A DNA stretch of 64,000 nucleotides from JAYFRE01 sp034926235 (GCA_034926235.1 JAYFRE010000034.1:7768-71767), one strand, 5' to 3'; shown: positions 25,519-36,006, numbered from the stretch's first letter. Made by a program: numbers and translations. Notes: generated by a model not told the origin, from the letters alone.

Positions 25519-27044
25519 CGGCGATGGACGGAAAATCCCTGACGGATTGCCTCAAAGGGGCGCGGCTGATCGCCCATCACCGTCCCTGGCCGCGCTATCA
25601 GCTCGACGAAGCCGGCTGGCGGGCGATGATCGACCGGCTGGCGGTGTCGTCGGACTGGCGGCTTTTGGGTTTGTGGGCGGACGGGGTCGAGGTCCATTGC
25701 GCGCTGCATGACGATGTGAACGCTTCGATCGCGGTGCTGTCGATGACCCCGACCGACCGGCGTTTTCCATCCCTGTCGGCGGTGCGGCCATCGGCGATCC
25801 GTCTGGAACGCGCGCTGGCCGATCTTTACGGGTTCGAGGCCGAAGGATTGAAGGATAAGCGGCCTTGGCTCGATCATGGCCGCTGGTCCGCAACCCGTCC
25901 CTTGTCCTTGTCGCCGGGCAAGCCGGCGGATGCGCCTTTCGCCTATCCCTTCTTAGCGGTGGAAGGCGAAGGGCTGCATCAGATTCCGGTCGGGCCGGTG
26001 CATGCCGGCATCATCGAACCGGGCCATTTCCGTTTTACCTGTACCGGTGAGACGATCGTCCGGCTGGAAGAAAGGCTGGGCTATACCCATAAGGGCGTCG
26101 AAGGCGCGATGGCGGGTCGGACCGTGATGGAGGCAGCCCGTCTGGCGGGCCGCATTTCGGGTGATTCCACCGTCGCCTACGCCATTGCCTTTGCCCGCGC
26201 CGTCGAGGCGGCCGCCGATACCCAGGCTCCGCCCCGCGCCGACTGGATTCGCGCCCTTTTGGCCGAGCTGGAACGGCTGTCCAACCATCTGATGGATTTT
26301 GGCGCAGTCTGCAACGACGCCGCCTTTCCCTATCTGCTGGCCGAAGGGATGGTTCTGCGCGAACGAGTCTTGTCGGCCAACCAGGAATGTTTCGGCCATC
26401 GCCTGCTGATGGATTGCGTGATTCCGGGCGGGGTTGCGGTGGATGTGACGCGCGAGACGACGGCACACTTACGCGCGCTGGTGGACGGCCTGCGGATTCC
26501 GTTCAAAAAGCTGGTCAATATCTATGACGATCTGGCCAGCCTTCAGGACCGCACCGTCAGCACCGGCGTGGTGTCGCCGGCCCTGGCGCATCGTTTCGGC
26601 GCGGGCGGCTATGTCGGGCGCGCGTCTTCGCACGGGAACGACGCGCGCAAGGAACCGGGTTATGCGCCCTATGACGAGCTTGATTTTGCCGTGCCGGTGC
26701 GGCCCGAGGGCGACGTCAACGCCCGTTTGTGGGTGCGGATCGGCGAGGTGCGCGCCAGCCTGTCGCTGATCGGGGCGATCTTGGATGCGATGCCGGGCGG
26801 CGCCTTGTCCCGGCCGATCCCGACGCGCGGCGGCGAAGGCATGGCATTGGTCGAAAGCTTCCGGGGCGAAATCCTGATGTGGGTGCGCCTGTCCGAAACC
26901 GGCCGGGTGGCGCGCTGCCACCCGCGCGATCCGTCCTGGTTCCAGTGGCCGCTGCTGGAAGCCGCGATCGAGAACAACATCGTCGCCGATTTCCCGCTGA
27001 TCAACAAATCCTTCAATTGTTCCTATTCCGGGAGCGACCTCTGA
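25515..27044 (+). CDS. hyfG: Ehr large subunit HyfG (NuoC-NuoD fusion) lacking [NiFe] cysteines
   Basis: 509 aa. Residues 1 to about 145 are a NuoC-like domain; the rest is NuoD/hydrogenase-large-like (VHAGIIEPGHFRF, LERLSNHLMDFGAVCND). True [NiFe] enzymes have RxCGxC; here residues 213-218 read RISGDS, so both Cys are Ser. The C-terminal DPCxxC is FNCSYS at 500-505, keeping one Cys (502) and losing the other to Ser505. The chain ends four residues later, so there is no tail for a maturation protease. It therefore cannot hold a normal NiFe site. This is the mark of Ehr complexes, whose electron acceptor or substrate is unknown. Confidence 0.92.
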   Translation: MTAMDGKSLTDCLKGARLIAHHRPWPRYQLDEAGWRAMIDRLAVSSDWRLLGLWADGVEVHCALHDDVNASIAVLSMTPTDRRFPSLSAVRPSAIRLERALADLYGFEAEGLKDKRPWLDHGRWSATRPLSLSPGKPADAPFAYPFLAVEGEGLHQIPVGPVHAGIIEPGHFRFTCTGETIVRLEERLGYTHKGVEGAMAGRTVMEAARLAGRISGDSTVAYAIAFARAVEAAADTQAPPRADWIRALLAELERLSNHLMDFGAVCNDAAFPYLLAEGMVLRERVLSANQECFGHRLLMDCVIPGGVAVDVTRETTAHLRALVDGLRIPFKKLVNIYDDLASLQDRTVSTGVVSPALAHRFGAGGYVGRASSHGNDARKEPGYAPYDELDFAVPVRPEGDVNARLWVRIGEVRASLSLIGAILDAMPGGALSRPIPTRGGEGMALVESFRGEILMWVRLSETGRVARCHPRDPSWFQWPLLEAAIENNIVADFPLINKSFNCSYSGSDL

Positions 27045-27045
27045 C

Positions 27046-27597
27046 ATGTCGCTGTTCCGCCAACTCTTTCGCCAATTGTTGCATGGTCCCCGCGCCGTTC
27101 CTTCTCCTGGCCCGGATAGCGGCGCATTGGCCCATCTGGCCGAACGGCTCGACCAGCAGGCCCGCGTCAAGCTGGGGCGCAGCCTGTCCATCCGCGCCGT
27201 CGATGCCGGGTCCTGCAATGCCTGCGAGCTGGAAATCCATGCCGTCTGCGGTCCGACCTACGATCTCGAACGGTTCGGCATCCATTTCGTCGCCAGCCCG
27301 CGGCATGCCGATATTCTGCTGGTGACCGGGCCTTTGTGCGCGAACATGAGCGAAGCCCTGCGCCGCACCTATAACGCCACGCCGGACCCGAAATGGGTGG
27401 TGGCGATGGGCGATTGCGCCGCCGATGGCGGCCTGTTCGCGGGCGGCTATGCCGTCCAGGGCGGAATCGGGGAGGCCGTGCCGGTCGATCTGGTCATTCC
27501 GGGCTGCCCGCCTACGCCCGAAGCCCTGTTGTCGGGGTTGCTCGCCCTGCTGGAAACGGCCGGGGGGGCCGCTGCCGGCAAGGCGAGCCGTTCCTGA
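27046..27597 (+). CDS. hyfI: Ehr small subunit HyfI (NuoB-like, 4Fe-4S)
   Basis: 183-aa iron-sulfur subunit equivalent to NuoB/HycG/HyfI. All ligands of the proximal/N2-type cluster are present: Cys57 and Cys60 in GSCNACELEIHA, Cys124 in MGDCAADGG and Cys154 in IPGCPPTPEA. The redox chain thus reaches the site that HyfG has lost. Last gene of the six-gene operon, one base after hyfG. No hypA-F or endopeptidase gene and no ferredoxin-like HyfA/HyfH follows; the next gene is a convergent chemoreceptor. Confidence 0.92.
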   Translation: MSLFRQLFRQLLHGPRAVPSPGPDSGALAHLAERLDQQARVKLGRSLSIRAVDAGSCNACELEIHAVCGPTYDLERFGIHFVASPRHADILLVTGPLCANMSEALRRTYNATPDPKWVVAMGDCAADGGLFAGGYAVQGGIGEAVPVDLVIPGCPPTPEALLSGLLALLETAGGAAAGKASRS

Positions 27598-27633
27598 TCA
27601 AGACGAGCGTACGCTTTCGACGAAAAGCTTTAC

Positions 27634-29535
27634 CTATTCGTCCAGCGTCTTGAAACGGTCGAGCAGGGTATTGGCGGCGTCTTGAACGGCGCTCGCCTGC
27701 TGGCTGGCTTCGATCACGATGGTCCGGACACCGCGGATATTCACGACCACGGCCTGGGTCCCCTGGCTGACGCGGTTTACGTTCTGGGATATTTCGCGCG
27801 TCGCTGCGTCCTGCTGTTCGGCGGCCGAGGCGATTGCGGTGGCCAGTTCCCGGGATTGTTCTGCCACCTGGGCGATGCCGCGGATTTCTTCCACGGCTTT
27901 CTGTGTGGCGTCCTGGATGACCTGGATCTGGGCGGCGATTTCTCCGGTCGCCTTGGCGGTCTGGCTGGCGAGAACCTTGACCTCGCCCGCGACCACGGCG
28001 AATCCCTTCCCGGCGTCTCCCGCTCTGGCCGCTTCGATCGTGGCGTTTAAGGCCAGCAGATTGGTCTGGCTGGCGATGTCGTTGATCAGTTTGACGATGT
28101 CGCCGACGCTTTCGCTTTGCCGGGCAAGCTCTTCGATGGTTTGCCGCGCGTTTTCGGCGCCCAAGGCGGCACGGGTGGCGATGTCCGAGCTTTCGGCGAT
28201 GCGTTTGGCGATGTCCTCAACCGAAACCGACATTTCCTCGGTCGAAGCCGCCACGTTCTGGACATTGGCCGACGTCTCGTCGGTGGCATGCGCGATCGTG
28301 TCGCTGCCATCGCGGGCGTTTTTCATGCTTGCGCCGAGTTGCGTCATCATGCCGCCCATTTCCTGAGCGGCGGCGAACATGTCCTGGATCAGGGAGGAAA
28401 CCTTGGTTTCGAACGACTGGGCCAGCTGTTCCATCAGGGCATGCCGCTGCTCTTCGGCTTTGAGGCGAGTGGTTTCCTGTTCCCTCTGCAGGCGGGTGAC
28501 CTCCTGGGCGTTGTTCCTGAACACGGCCAAGGTAGAGGCCATGGCCCCCAGTTCGTCGCGCCGTTCGAGCCCGGGGATCGAGACGTCCAGTTGGTTCCGG
28601 CTCAAGGCGGTCATCGCTTCGGTCAAACGGACGAGCGGGCGGGAGACCAGACGCACGATCAGGCCAGCCAGCAGCAGAAGAACCAGAATCATGGATGACA
28701 GAACGGACAGGATCAGGATGTTGGAGAGGTGACGCAGCGGTGCGTAGGCCTTGGCGCGGTCTATGGAAACGCCGGCATACCATTTCGCCGCCGTCAGTCC
28801 GGCGATGGGATAGAAGCGGATTACCGAATCATCGGTGTCCACCCGAAGCCGGGTCGGATCGAATCCCGACGGCGTCAGAACCTTGCGGGCATCCGGGTGG
28901 ACCAGAATCTTGCCGGTCCCGTCGACCAGGAAGACGAATCCCTGGCCGCCCAGATTGAGCCCGTTCAGGAAATCTTGTAGCGCGTTGATGGGCATATCGG
29001 CCCCGACCACGCCTTTCAGACCGGCCTTGTCCGTGATCGGTTGCGCAACGGCGATGACCAGTTTTTTGGTTGTGACATCCTCGTAAGGGTCGCTCAAGGT
29101 AAGCGCGCCGGCCTTGACGGCGGTTTCGTACCAGGGGCGCTTGCGGGGGTCGAATCCGGCGGGTAAGGGGGCCCGACTGTTGGTGTCGAAGGCGCCATCA
29201 TTTTCATGGCCGAAATAGATTTCGGAAAAAACCGATTTCAAAAAGGTGCGGTCGACCAACCGTCTTACGGCGGCGGAATCGGCATCGACTGCTGCGATAT
29301 CTTCGGCCTGGGCTTGGACCAGCATCAAACGTCCGTCCAGCCATTTTTGGACGCCGTCCACGGCGGCATCGCCGATAGCTGTTGCGGTGGCGTCGATCTC
29401 CCGCCGTAATGCGTCGCCAGAGACCTGATAGACCCACAGGCCCAATCCTCCGAACGCTAGGGCGATCAACAGAGCCGCGGGAAGAATGATCGCGACGACG
29501 AACCGGCGGTCCTGTCTGGCTTGTTCCATCGGCAT
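27634..29535 (-). CDS. Methyl-accepting chemotaxis protein with double-Cache sensor
   Basis: 633-aa chemoreceptor. ATG 29535 follows GGGGGA and gives [11 protein letters not shown]. The first transmembrane helix is residues 12-35, followed by a periplasmic sensor of about 235 residues of dCache type ([42 protein letters not shown]). The second helix is near 270-294. A HAMP domain ([14 protein letters not shown]) and a long signalling domain follow, with the CheA/CheW-contact tip [17 protein letters not shown] near residue 500. Ligands of the WYETAV type are often amino or organic acids; the actual ligand is not known. Confidence 0.92.
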   Translation of the reverse strand: MPMEQARQDRRFVVAIILPAALLIALAFGGLGLWVYQVSGDALRREIDATATAIGDAAVDGVQKWLDGRLMLVQAQAEDIAAVDADSAAVRRLVDRTFLKSVFSEIYFGHENDGAFDTNSRAPLPAGFDPRKRPWYETAVKAGALTLSDPYEDVTTKKLVIAVAQPITDKAGLKGVVGADMPINALQDFLNGLNLGGQGFVFLVDGTGKILVHPDARKVLTPSGFDPTRLRVDTDDSVIRFYPIAGLTAAKWYAGVSIDRAKAYAPLRHLSNILILSVLSSMILVLLLLAGLIVRLVSRPLVRLTEAMTALSRNQLDVSIPGLERRDELGAMASTLAVFRNNAQEVTRLQREQETTRLKAEEQRHALMEQLAQSFETKVSSLIQDMFAAAQEMGGMMTQLGASMKNARDGSDTIAHATDETSANVQNVAASTEEMSVSVEDIAKRIAESSDIATRAALGAENARQTIEELARQSESVGDIVKLINDIASQTNLLALNATIEAARAGDAGKGFAVVAGEVKVLASQTAKATGEIAAQIQVIQDATQKAVEEIRGIAQVAEQSRELATAIASAAEQQDAATREISQNVNRVSQGTQAVVVNIRGVRTIVIEASQQASAVQDAANTLLDRFKTLDE

Positions 29536-29967
29536 TGTCTTTTCCCCCGATATCCCAGGCATGTTGATTTTGGAATCGTAACGCATGGGATATTTTTTTC
29601 AGCTACTATTATGGCATATAAAAAACAGTGAAGTTTCAACGCCCACTTTAAAAACAATGATACCTTTGAACGCGGCAATTGTTATTGCCGAGTGTTTTAA
29701 CACAGGGTTGATTTCCATTTGTTTCAGCGGGTGGAGTGGAATAGCGGGCTTGGCGTCATATTCTGGGATGGGCCTAATGGTTCGATTTTTCATGTTAACG
29801 ACCGGATGTTTCCAGTCTGCTCGATGAAAATATTGGAGAGAATCTCGGCATGATCATGAACAACCCCGCCCGATCCTCGGTCTGGGTCTGTTTTCTATCC
29901 GGCAATTCGGAGGCTGTGTTTATGTTGTGGTTCCCTCTTGTTGTTGCCGGCCAAATGGATGTCTTCG
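29536..29967. other. Gene-free, relatively AT-rich stretch
   Basis: 432 bases between a chemoreceptor and a radical SAM gene. It is richer in A/T than its surroundings and holds a hairpin-forming repeat CGGCAAT-tgtt-ATTGCCG at 29673-29690. An 80-codon frame at 29585-29827 has no recognisable features. It probably includes the chemoreceptor promoter on the minus strand; I could not fix it. Confidence 0.5.
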
Positions 29968-31041
29968 CTAGAATAAGCTGAGTTGTTCACCCCGCCGAGG
30001 CGGCAGCGCGAACAGGGATGTGTCCAAAGGGGCCATGGTTTGTGAGAAACCCAATCGGCGGCAGGCCAGTGCGGCGCGCTGGGCCAGGATTTGGGCTTCT
30101 GGCCCCTCGCCGGTGAAACGTCGTCCGAAAGCGGGATCGTCGAGCGCGCCGTCCCGCATGGCGCGGATTCGGGACAGCACATGGCCGGCGCTGTCCGGCG
30201 CATGCATCTGGAGCCAGGCGGTGAAGATGTCCTGCACCTCGCGCGGCAGGCGCAGTAGCGCGTAATGCGCCGTTTGGGCCCCGGCTTCGCGCGCGGCCGC
30301 CATGATGTGTTCCAGTTCGGGTTCGGTCAGCACCGGGATCACAGGGGCCACCATCACGCCCACGGGGATGCCGGCAAGAGCCAGGGCGCGGATCGCGGCC
30401 AGTCTTTTGGCCGGCGGCGGCGCGCGTGGTTCAAGCTTTTTGGCCAGAACGGGGTCGAGTGTGGTGATGCTGAGATGGACGGTGGCCAATCCCTGGGCGG
30501 CCATCGGCGCCAGCAGATCGATATCGCGGGTGACGAGGGCGCCTTTGGTGGTGATCGCCACCGGCTGGTGGAAATCGGCCATGACCTCCAGACAGGCCCG
30601 CATGACGCGGCAATGGGCCTCGGCCGGCTGATAGGGATCGGTGTTGCTGCCTGCCGCCAGGGGGCGGACGCGATAGCCGGGGCGGCGCAACTCCCGCTCC
30701 AGCAGTGCCGGAGCATTGGATTTGACCGCGATCTTTGTTTCGAAATCAAGCCCGGGCGATAGCCCCAGCCAGGCATGGGACGGCCTGGCGAAGCAATAGG
30801 CGCAGCCATGCTCGCAGCCGCGATAAGGGTTGATGGATTGACCGAAGGGAATATCGGGCGAGTCGTTGGCGGAAATAATGCTTTTGGCCGGCGAGGGGAT
30901 TACCCTGGTCAGGCCGGATCTCTGCGCCTTTCGTGCCGTTCCCGGCCAGCCGTCGTCGACGGGCTCGGTCCGCAATCGGTCATAACGGCATTGGGGGTTG
31001 GTGACGGCGCCCCTGGCGGCGCTCGGGCAATCCTTTCTCAT
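29968..31041 (-). CDS. PA0069-family radical SAM protein
   Basis: 357-aa radical S-adenosylmethionine enzyme. The cluster-binding motif is CEHGCAYC (CxxxCxxC) in NPYRGCEHGCAYCFARPSH, followed by GSNTDPYQPAE and ITTKGALVTRDIDLL, the spore photoproduct lyase-like layout of this family. The N-terminal GAVTNPQCRYD is also characteristic. The start at 31041 is a family-based guess; an ATG at 31071 is possible and neither has a clear ribosome site. The function of the family is not established; a role in DNA or tRNA modification is only conjecture. Divergent from the antiporter gene. Confidence 0.85.
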   Translation of the reverse strand: MRKDCPSAARGAVTNPQCRYDRLRTEPVDDGWPGTARKAQRSGLTRVIPSPAKSIISANDSPDIPFGQSINPYRGCEHGCAYCFARPSHAWLGLSPGLDFETKIAVKSNAPALLERELRRPGYRVRPLAAGSNTDPYQPAEAHCRVMRACLEVMADFHQPVAITTKGALVTRDIDLLAPMAAQGLATVHLSITTLDPVLAKKLEPRAPPPAKRLAAIRALALAGIPVGVMVAPVIPVLTEPELEHIMAAAREAGAQTAHYALLRLPREVQDIFTAWLQMHAPDSAGHVLSRIRAMRDGALDDPAFGRRFTGEGPEAQILAQRAALACRRLGFSQTMAPLDTSLFALPPRRGEQLSLF

Positions 31042-31198
31042 GGCGGAAGCATAAGGCCAGAATGAGAACATTAGTAGAACATTTTGGTGCCGCCGATCCG
31101 TGGAAAGCCGACATCGGATCGGAGAAGGTTGCGCCGCAAAATCGCCATGAAATGGGTCGAGATATCGCTGCCGTACCGGTTCGAGGGACCTGATCCCG

Positions 31199-32524
31199 AT
31201 GCCTCAGATTTCCGATGTCACCGCCGTCGCCATCGTCACCCTGGCCGCTTTGGCTTGCGGGCTCCTGTTCGCCCGCCTGCGCCAGCCGGCGATCATCGGT
31301 TATATCGCCGCCGGCGTCGTTCTGGGACCGGCGGGCTTAAAGCTGATCAATAACCGCGAAGTGGTGTCGACCCTGGCCGAATTCGGCGTCCTGATGCTCT
31401 TGTTCCTGATCGGGATGCAGCTTGACCTGCGCCGTTTCGTCAGCGGCTGGCGCACGGCCATCGGGACGGCGGTGATCCAGATCGCGGGCAGCGTCGGCGT
31501 TGCGCTGCTGCTGGCGCCGCTTTTGGACTGGAAGATCGGGCTTGCGGTTCTGCTGGGATTCTCCGTCTCGGTGTCGAGCACGGCGGTCGGCATCAAGCTG
31601 ATCGAAAGCTCGGAAGGCGTATCCAGTCATGTCGGGCGCACCGCCATCGGGGTTCTGATCGCCCAGGACATGGCTGTGGTGCCGATGATGCTGGTGCTGG
31701 GCGCGTTGGCGAAAAAGGGCCTTTCGGTCCAGGATTTCACCAAGATCGGTCTGTCGGTGCTGTTCCTGGTGGCGTTGTTCTGGCTGTTGCTGCGCCGGCC
31801 GGTGCGGCTGCCTTTCGCCGGGACGATCGCGGGGCATCACGATCTGTCGCCGCTGACCGGGCTGGCCTGGTGCTTCGGTGCGGCCACGGTGGCGGAGTTG
31901 GTGGGGCTGTCGGCGGCCTATGGCGCATTCCTGGCCGGGGTGGTGATCGGCAATTCATCGGAACGCCAAACCATGCTGGCCAGCAGCCAGCCGATTGAAA
32001 GCGTGCTGATGGTGGCCTTTTTCCTGTCGGTGGGGCTGCTGTTGGACCCGGCTTTCATCTGGGCCAATCTGGGGACGGTGTTCTTGCTGCTGGCGATGGT
32101 CACCTTGTTCAAGACGGCGCTCAACATCCTTGCTTTGCGGCTTCTGGGCGAAGCTTGGCCCCATGCGTTCCTGACCGGGGTCATTCTGGCCCAGATCGGC
32201 GAGTTTTCATTCCTGCTCGCCAATTTGGGCAAGACTCAGAAACTGATCGGCGCGAGCGATGCCCGTCTGGTGGTGGCGGTCACCGTGCTGAGCCTCATGC
32301 TCAGTCCTTTGTGGCTGATGGCGGCGCGCCGTATCCGTCATCTGGCGGCTGATGGCGCGGTGTCGCCGCTGCAGATTCTGGCCGCTTTCGGCCTGTTCCG
32401 GCTTGCCGATCCGTTCCGGCGGCAACCAATGGAGCCGGTGGTGATGCCGGCGGAAACGTCGTTTTCTGTCGCTGATCCGGCGGAACATCACCCGTCGTCC
32501 CCTCTTGCCAAGATGGAGCCGTGA
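31199..32524 (+). CDS. CPA2-family cation:proton antiporter
   Basis: 441-aa membrane transporter of the monovalent cation:proton antiporter-2 (Kef-like) family. It shows about 12 hydrophobic segments, including RQPAIIGYIAAGVVLGPAGL, the SVSVSSTAVGIKLIESSEG unwound-helix region and GVLIAQDMAVVPMML with the conserved Gln-Asp pair. It has no C-terminal RCK/TrkA-N nucleotide domain, only a polar tail of about 60 residues, so it is not a full KefB/C. The ion could be K+ or Na+. Its stop overlaps the start of rnhB (TGATG). Confidence 0.87.
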   Translation: MPQISDVTAVAIVTLAALACGLLFARLRQPAIIGYIAAGVVLGPAGLKLINNREVVSTLAEFGVLMLLFLIGMQLDLRRFVSGWRTAIGTAVIQIAGSVGVALLLAPLLDWKIGLAVLLGFSVSVSSTAVGIKLIESSEGVSSHVGRTAIGVLIAQDMAVVPMMLVLGALAKKGLSVQDFTKIGLSVLFLVALFWLLLRRPVRLPFAGTIAGHHDLSPLTGLAWCFGAATVAELVGLSAAYGAFLAGVVIGNSSERQTMLASSQPIESVLMVAFFLSVGLLLDPAFIWANLGTVFLLLAMVTLFKTALNILALRLLGEAWPHAFLTGVILAQIGEFSFLLANLGKTQKLIGASDARLVVAVTVLSLMLSPLWLMAARRIRHLAADGAVSPLQILAAFGLFRLADPFRRQPMEPVVMPAETSFSVADPAEHHPSSPLAKMEP

Positions 32525-33135
32525 TGCCGCCCGATCGTCTGCTGGAACGAGAAATCGGTGGGTTGGTCTGCGGCATCGACGAGGTGGGGCGCGGCCCCCT
32601 GGCCGGCCCGGTGCTGGCGGCGGCGGTAATCCTGCCACCGGATCTGCCTTTGTCCCTGCTGCACGGACTGGATGATTCCAAGAAACTGTCGGCGGCCCGG
32701 CGCGAGACGCTGTACGAAATCGTCCTGGCCCACGCCGCGGTCGGCGTCGGCCAGAGCGAGGTGTGGGAGAGCGACCGGATCAATATCCTGGAAGCGACGA
32801 TGCAAGCCATGCGGCGCGCCTATCTGGCCCTGGGCATCGATGCGGCCTGCGCGCTGGTTGACGGCAACCGCGCCCCCCCTTTGGCCTGCCCGGTGCGGTG
32901 CGTGGTCCGGGGCGATTCGTCCTGCCTGTCCATCGCCGCCGCATCGGTGGTGGCCAAGGTCACGCGCGACCGGATGATGGCCGAACTAGCCTCCGATTAT
33001 CCCGGTTATGGCTGGGAACGGAACGCCGGATACGGCACGGCGGCGCATCTGGACGCCTTGCGCCGGCTGGGAGCGACGGTGCATCACCGCCGCAGTTTCG
33101 CCCCCGTCGCCGCCATTCTCGCCGCTGGGGTCTGA
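32524..33135 (+). CDS. rnhB: Ribonuclease HII
   Basis: 203-aa enzyme that cuts RNA in RNA-DNA hybrids and starts ribonucleotide excision repair. Catalytic Asp19 and Glu20 are in GIDEVGRGPLAGPV, Asp113 is in ALVDGNRAP, and AAASVVAKVTRDRMM is the third signature. ATG 32524 overlaps the antiporter stop, and a GTG one codon earlier is possible. It sits just upstream of ccrM, an order often seen in alphaproteobacteria. Confidence 0.95.
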   Translation: MPPDRLLEREIGGLVCGIDEVGRGPLAGPVLAAAVILPPDLPLSLLHGLDDSKKLSAARRETLYEIVLAHAAVGVGQSEVWESDRINILEATMQAMRRAYLALGIDAACALVDGNRAPPLACPVRCVVRGDSSCLSIAAASVVAKVTRDRMMAELASDYPGYGWERNAGYGTAAHLDALRRLGATVHHRRSFAPVAAILAAGV

Positions 33136-33198
33136 CCCGGTTCAGCGGCGATTAGGTCCTTGATCTTCTTCGTATGTTGACGCACAGGTCCCGCTTGA

Positions 33199-34317
<1,119 letters not shown>

Positions 34318-34321
34318 CCCG

Positions 34322-34915
34322 TTACCGCGTCTTCGGACAGGGATGACGGGCGGGATTGCGAGAATCGCACAGAACCACGCGGTTCATGAAGGTCAGCCAC
34401 TGCTTTGTGGTTTCCGCCGGCAGCGGCATCTGGTCTTTTTCGAAAGCCGGTCCGCGCCAGGCGCGGATAATCAGATAGCTCCGTTCCTTGCCGTTCATCG
34501 CTTTGATCAGGCTGATTTCGCCCTTGCCCAGCGTTTTGGTGCGGGGGCAGGCGATGGCGCGCATGGCGGTATCATAGCCGTTCTCCTGGGCGATGCCGAC
34601 CGGTCCGGCTCCGACCGAATCGCAGGCGGCTTCGATCTCGGTCAGCTTGTCCTTTAGGACGTCCTGAGGGGCTTTTTTCGGCGCGCCCTGAGTGACGGCC
34701 ACCGCCAGCATGTCGCTCCAATTCTCGGCGGTTTGGCCTTGCGGGGACAATCCGGTGGTTTCGACCCCATCTTCGTTGGCGCTATGGACGATGGTCCAGC
34801 CCGAGGGCGGCGGCACGAACAACTGTTCGCCGGTGGTCTGGGCCAGAGCCGGGCCGGACAAAAGCAGCAGAGCGGCCAGGATGCGTGAAACCGGCGACAG
34901 GACGGAGAAGCGCAT
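34322..34915 (-). CDS. Small exported protein of unknown function
   Basis: 197 aa with a signal peptide (RILAALLLLSGPALAQ, cleavage after residue 25). The mature part has four Cys (in AACDS, IACPRT, VVLCDS and HPCPKTR), suggesting two disulfides in the periplasm. It contains no motif I recognise. It lies 41 bases downstream of mutY on the same strand and may be co-transcribed, and its stop is 4 bases from the convergent ccrM stop. Confidence 0.65.
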   Translation of the reverse strand: MRFSVLSPVSRILAALLLLSGPALAQTTGEQLFVPPPSGWTIVHSANEDGVETTGLSPQGQTAENWSDMLAVAVTQGAPKKAPQDVLKDKLTEIEAACDSVGAGPVGIAQENGYDTAMRAIACPRTKTLGKGEISLIKAMNGKERSYLIIRAWRGPAFEKDQMPLPAETTKQWLTFMNRVVLCDSRNPARHPCPKTR

Positions 34916-34956
34916 CGGGAACTTTCATGGAAGCGGGGTGCCGGATGACTGATCCA

Positions 34957-36006
34957 TTATGACTCGGACTGGGCGTGGTGCGCCAGCTTGCGCATGATCG
35001 TAGGCAGCGCTTGATCTCCCAGCCGTTCGACCGGACACCATGTCCCCAGGCCGGGGTCCGCGTCGGAAACCCGGCTCCGCAGCACGGTCATTTCCAGACG
35101 GAAATGGGTGAAGACATGGATCACGGAACCGGGCAGCGCGGTCCAGCGCGTCGGCGACGGCGCGAAAGCCAGCGCTTCGTCCAGACTCCAACGTGTTTCG
35201 CGCCAGGGCGTCGAGGGGATTTCCATCATGCCGCCCAAAAGGCCTTTTTCAGGCCGCCGGCGCAGCAGCACCACGCCATCCGGCCCAATTGTCCAGAAGG
35301 CCACGCCATGGCGGGTCGGGCGGGCGGCTTTGGCGGTCTTGGCCGGCAGATCGGCGGCGATGCCCCGGCGGCGTGCCAGACAGGGATTCTGCCAGGGGCA
35401 CAAGGCGCAGGCTGGTGCGCGCGGGGTGCAGATCGTAGCGCCCAGATCCATCACCGCCTGGGCGTAGTCGCCCGGACGTTCATCCGGGGTCAGTTCCGCC
35501 GCGCGTTCCTTCAGCCGGGGTTTGACGCCGGGCAAGGGGTCGGTGATGGCGAACAAGCGCGCCATGACCCGTTCGACATTGCCGTCGACCACGGTCGCCT
35601 TGCGGCCAAAGGCGATGGCGGCGATGGCGGCCGCCGTATAAGCGCCGATTCCGGGCAGGGCGCGCAAGGAATCCTCGTCGTCCGGAAAGAGGCCGCCTTG
35701 TTCCGCCACGGCCCTGGCGCAGCGGTGCAGGTTGCGCGCGCGGGCATAATAGCCAAGTCCCGCCCAACGGGTCAGGACATCGTCCAGATCGGCCGCCGCC
35801 AGCGCCTGGATGGTCGGCCATCGGTCCAGAAAAGTGAGGAAATAGGGAACGACCGTCTGTACGGTGGTCTGCTGCAACATGATTTCGGACAGCCATACCC
35901 GATAGGGATCGCCCAGCCGACCGGGCGGGGCGCGCCAGGGCAGGGTGCGGTGATGGCGGTCATACCAGTCGAGCAAACGGCGGGGATCGGGGAAAACTTG
36001 CGGCAT
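34957..36006 (-). CDS. mutY: A/G-specific adenine glycosylase
   Basis: 349-aa base-excision repair enzyme that removes A mispaired with 8-oxoguanine. Catalytic Glu41 is in SEIMLQQTTVQTV, the helix-hairpin-helix is LPGIGAYTAAA, catalytic Asp141 is in VVDGNVERV, and the [4Fe-4S] Cys are 193, 200, 203 and 209 (CTPRAPACALCPWQNPC). The C-terminal NUDIX-like domain starts near residue 235 and recognises 8-oxoG. ATG 36006 gives MPQVFPDPRRLL. It is divergent, 51 bases away, from the DUF721 gene. Confidence 0.95.
   Translation of the reverse strand: MPQVFPDPRRLLDWYDRHHRTLPWRAPPGRLGDPYRVWLSEIMLQQTTVQTVVPYFLTFLDRWPTIQALAAADLDDVLTRWAGLGYYARARNLHRCARAVAEQGGLFPDDEDSLRALPGIGAYTAAAIAAIAFGRKATVVDGNVERVMARLFAITDPLPGVKPRLKERAAELTPDERPGDYAQAVMDLGATICTPRAPACALCPWQNPCLARRRGIAADLPAKTAKAARPTRHGVAFWTIGPDGVVLLRRRPEKGLLGGMMEIPSTPWRETRWSLDEALAFAPSPTRWTALPGSVIHVFTHFRLEMTVLRSRVSDADPGLGTWCPVERLGDQALPTIMRKLAHHAQSES

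Noticed and set aside
20422..27218. Several long minus-strand open frames opposite the hyf genes
   Set aside because: They are His/Arg/Gln-rich complements of GC-rich coding DNA. The plus-strand proteins match known membrane subunits in order.
25515..27597. Functional H2-evolving [NiFe] hydrogenase
   Set aside because: The large subunit lacks three of four nickel-binding cysteines and no maturation genes are nearby.
29585..29827. 80-codon plus-strand frame
   Set aside because: No recognisable domain, no clear ribosome site, and it lies in a promoter-like gap; the codon usage looks unlike that of the neighbouring genes.
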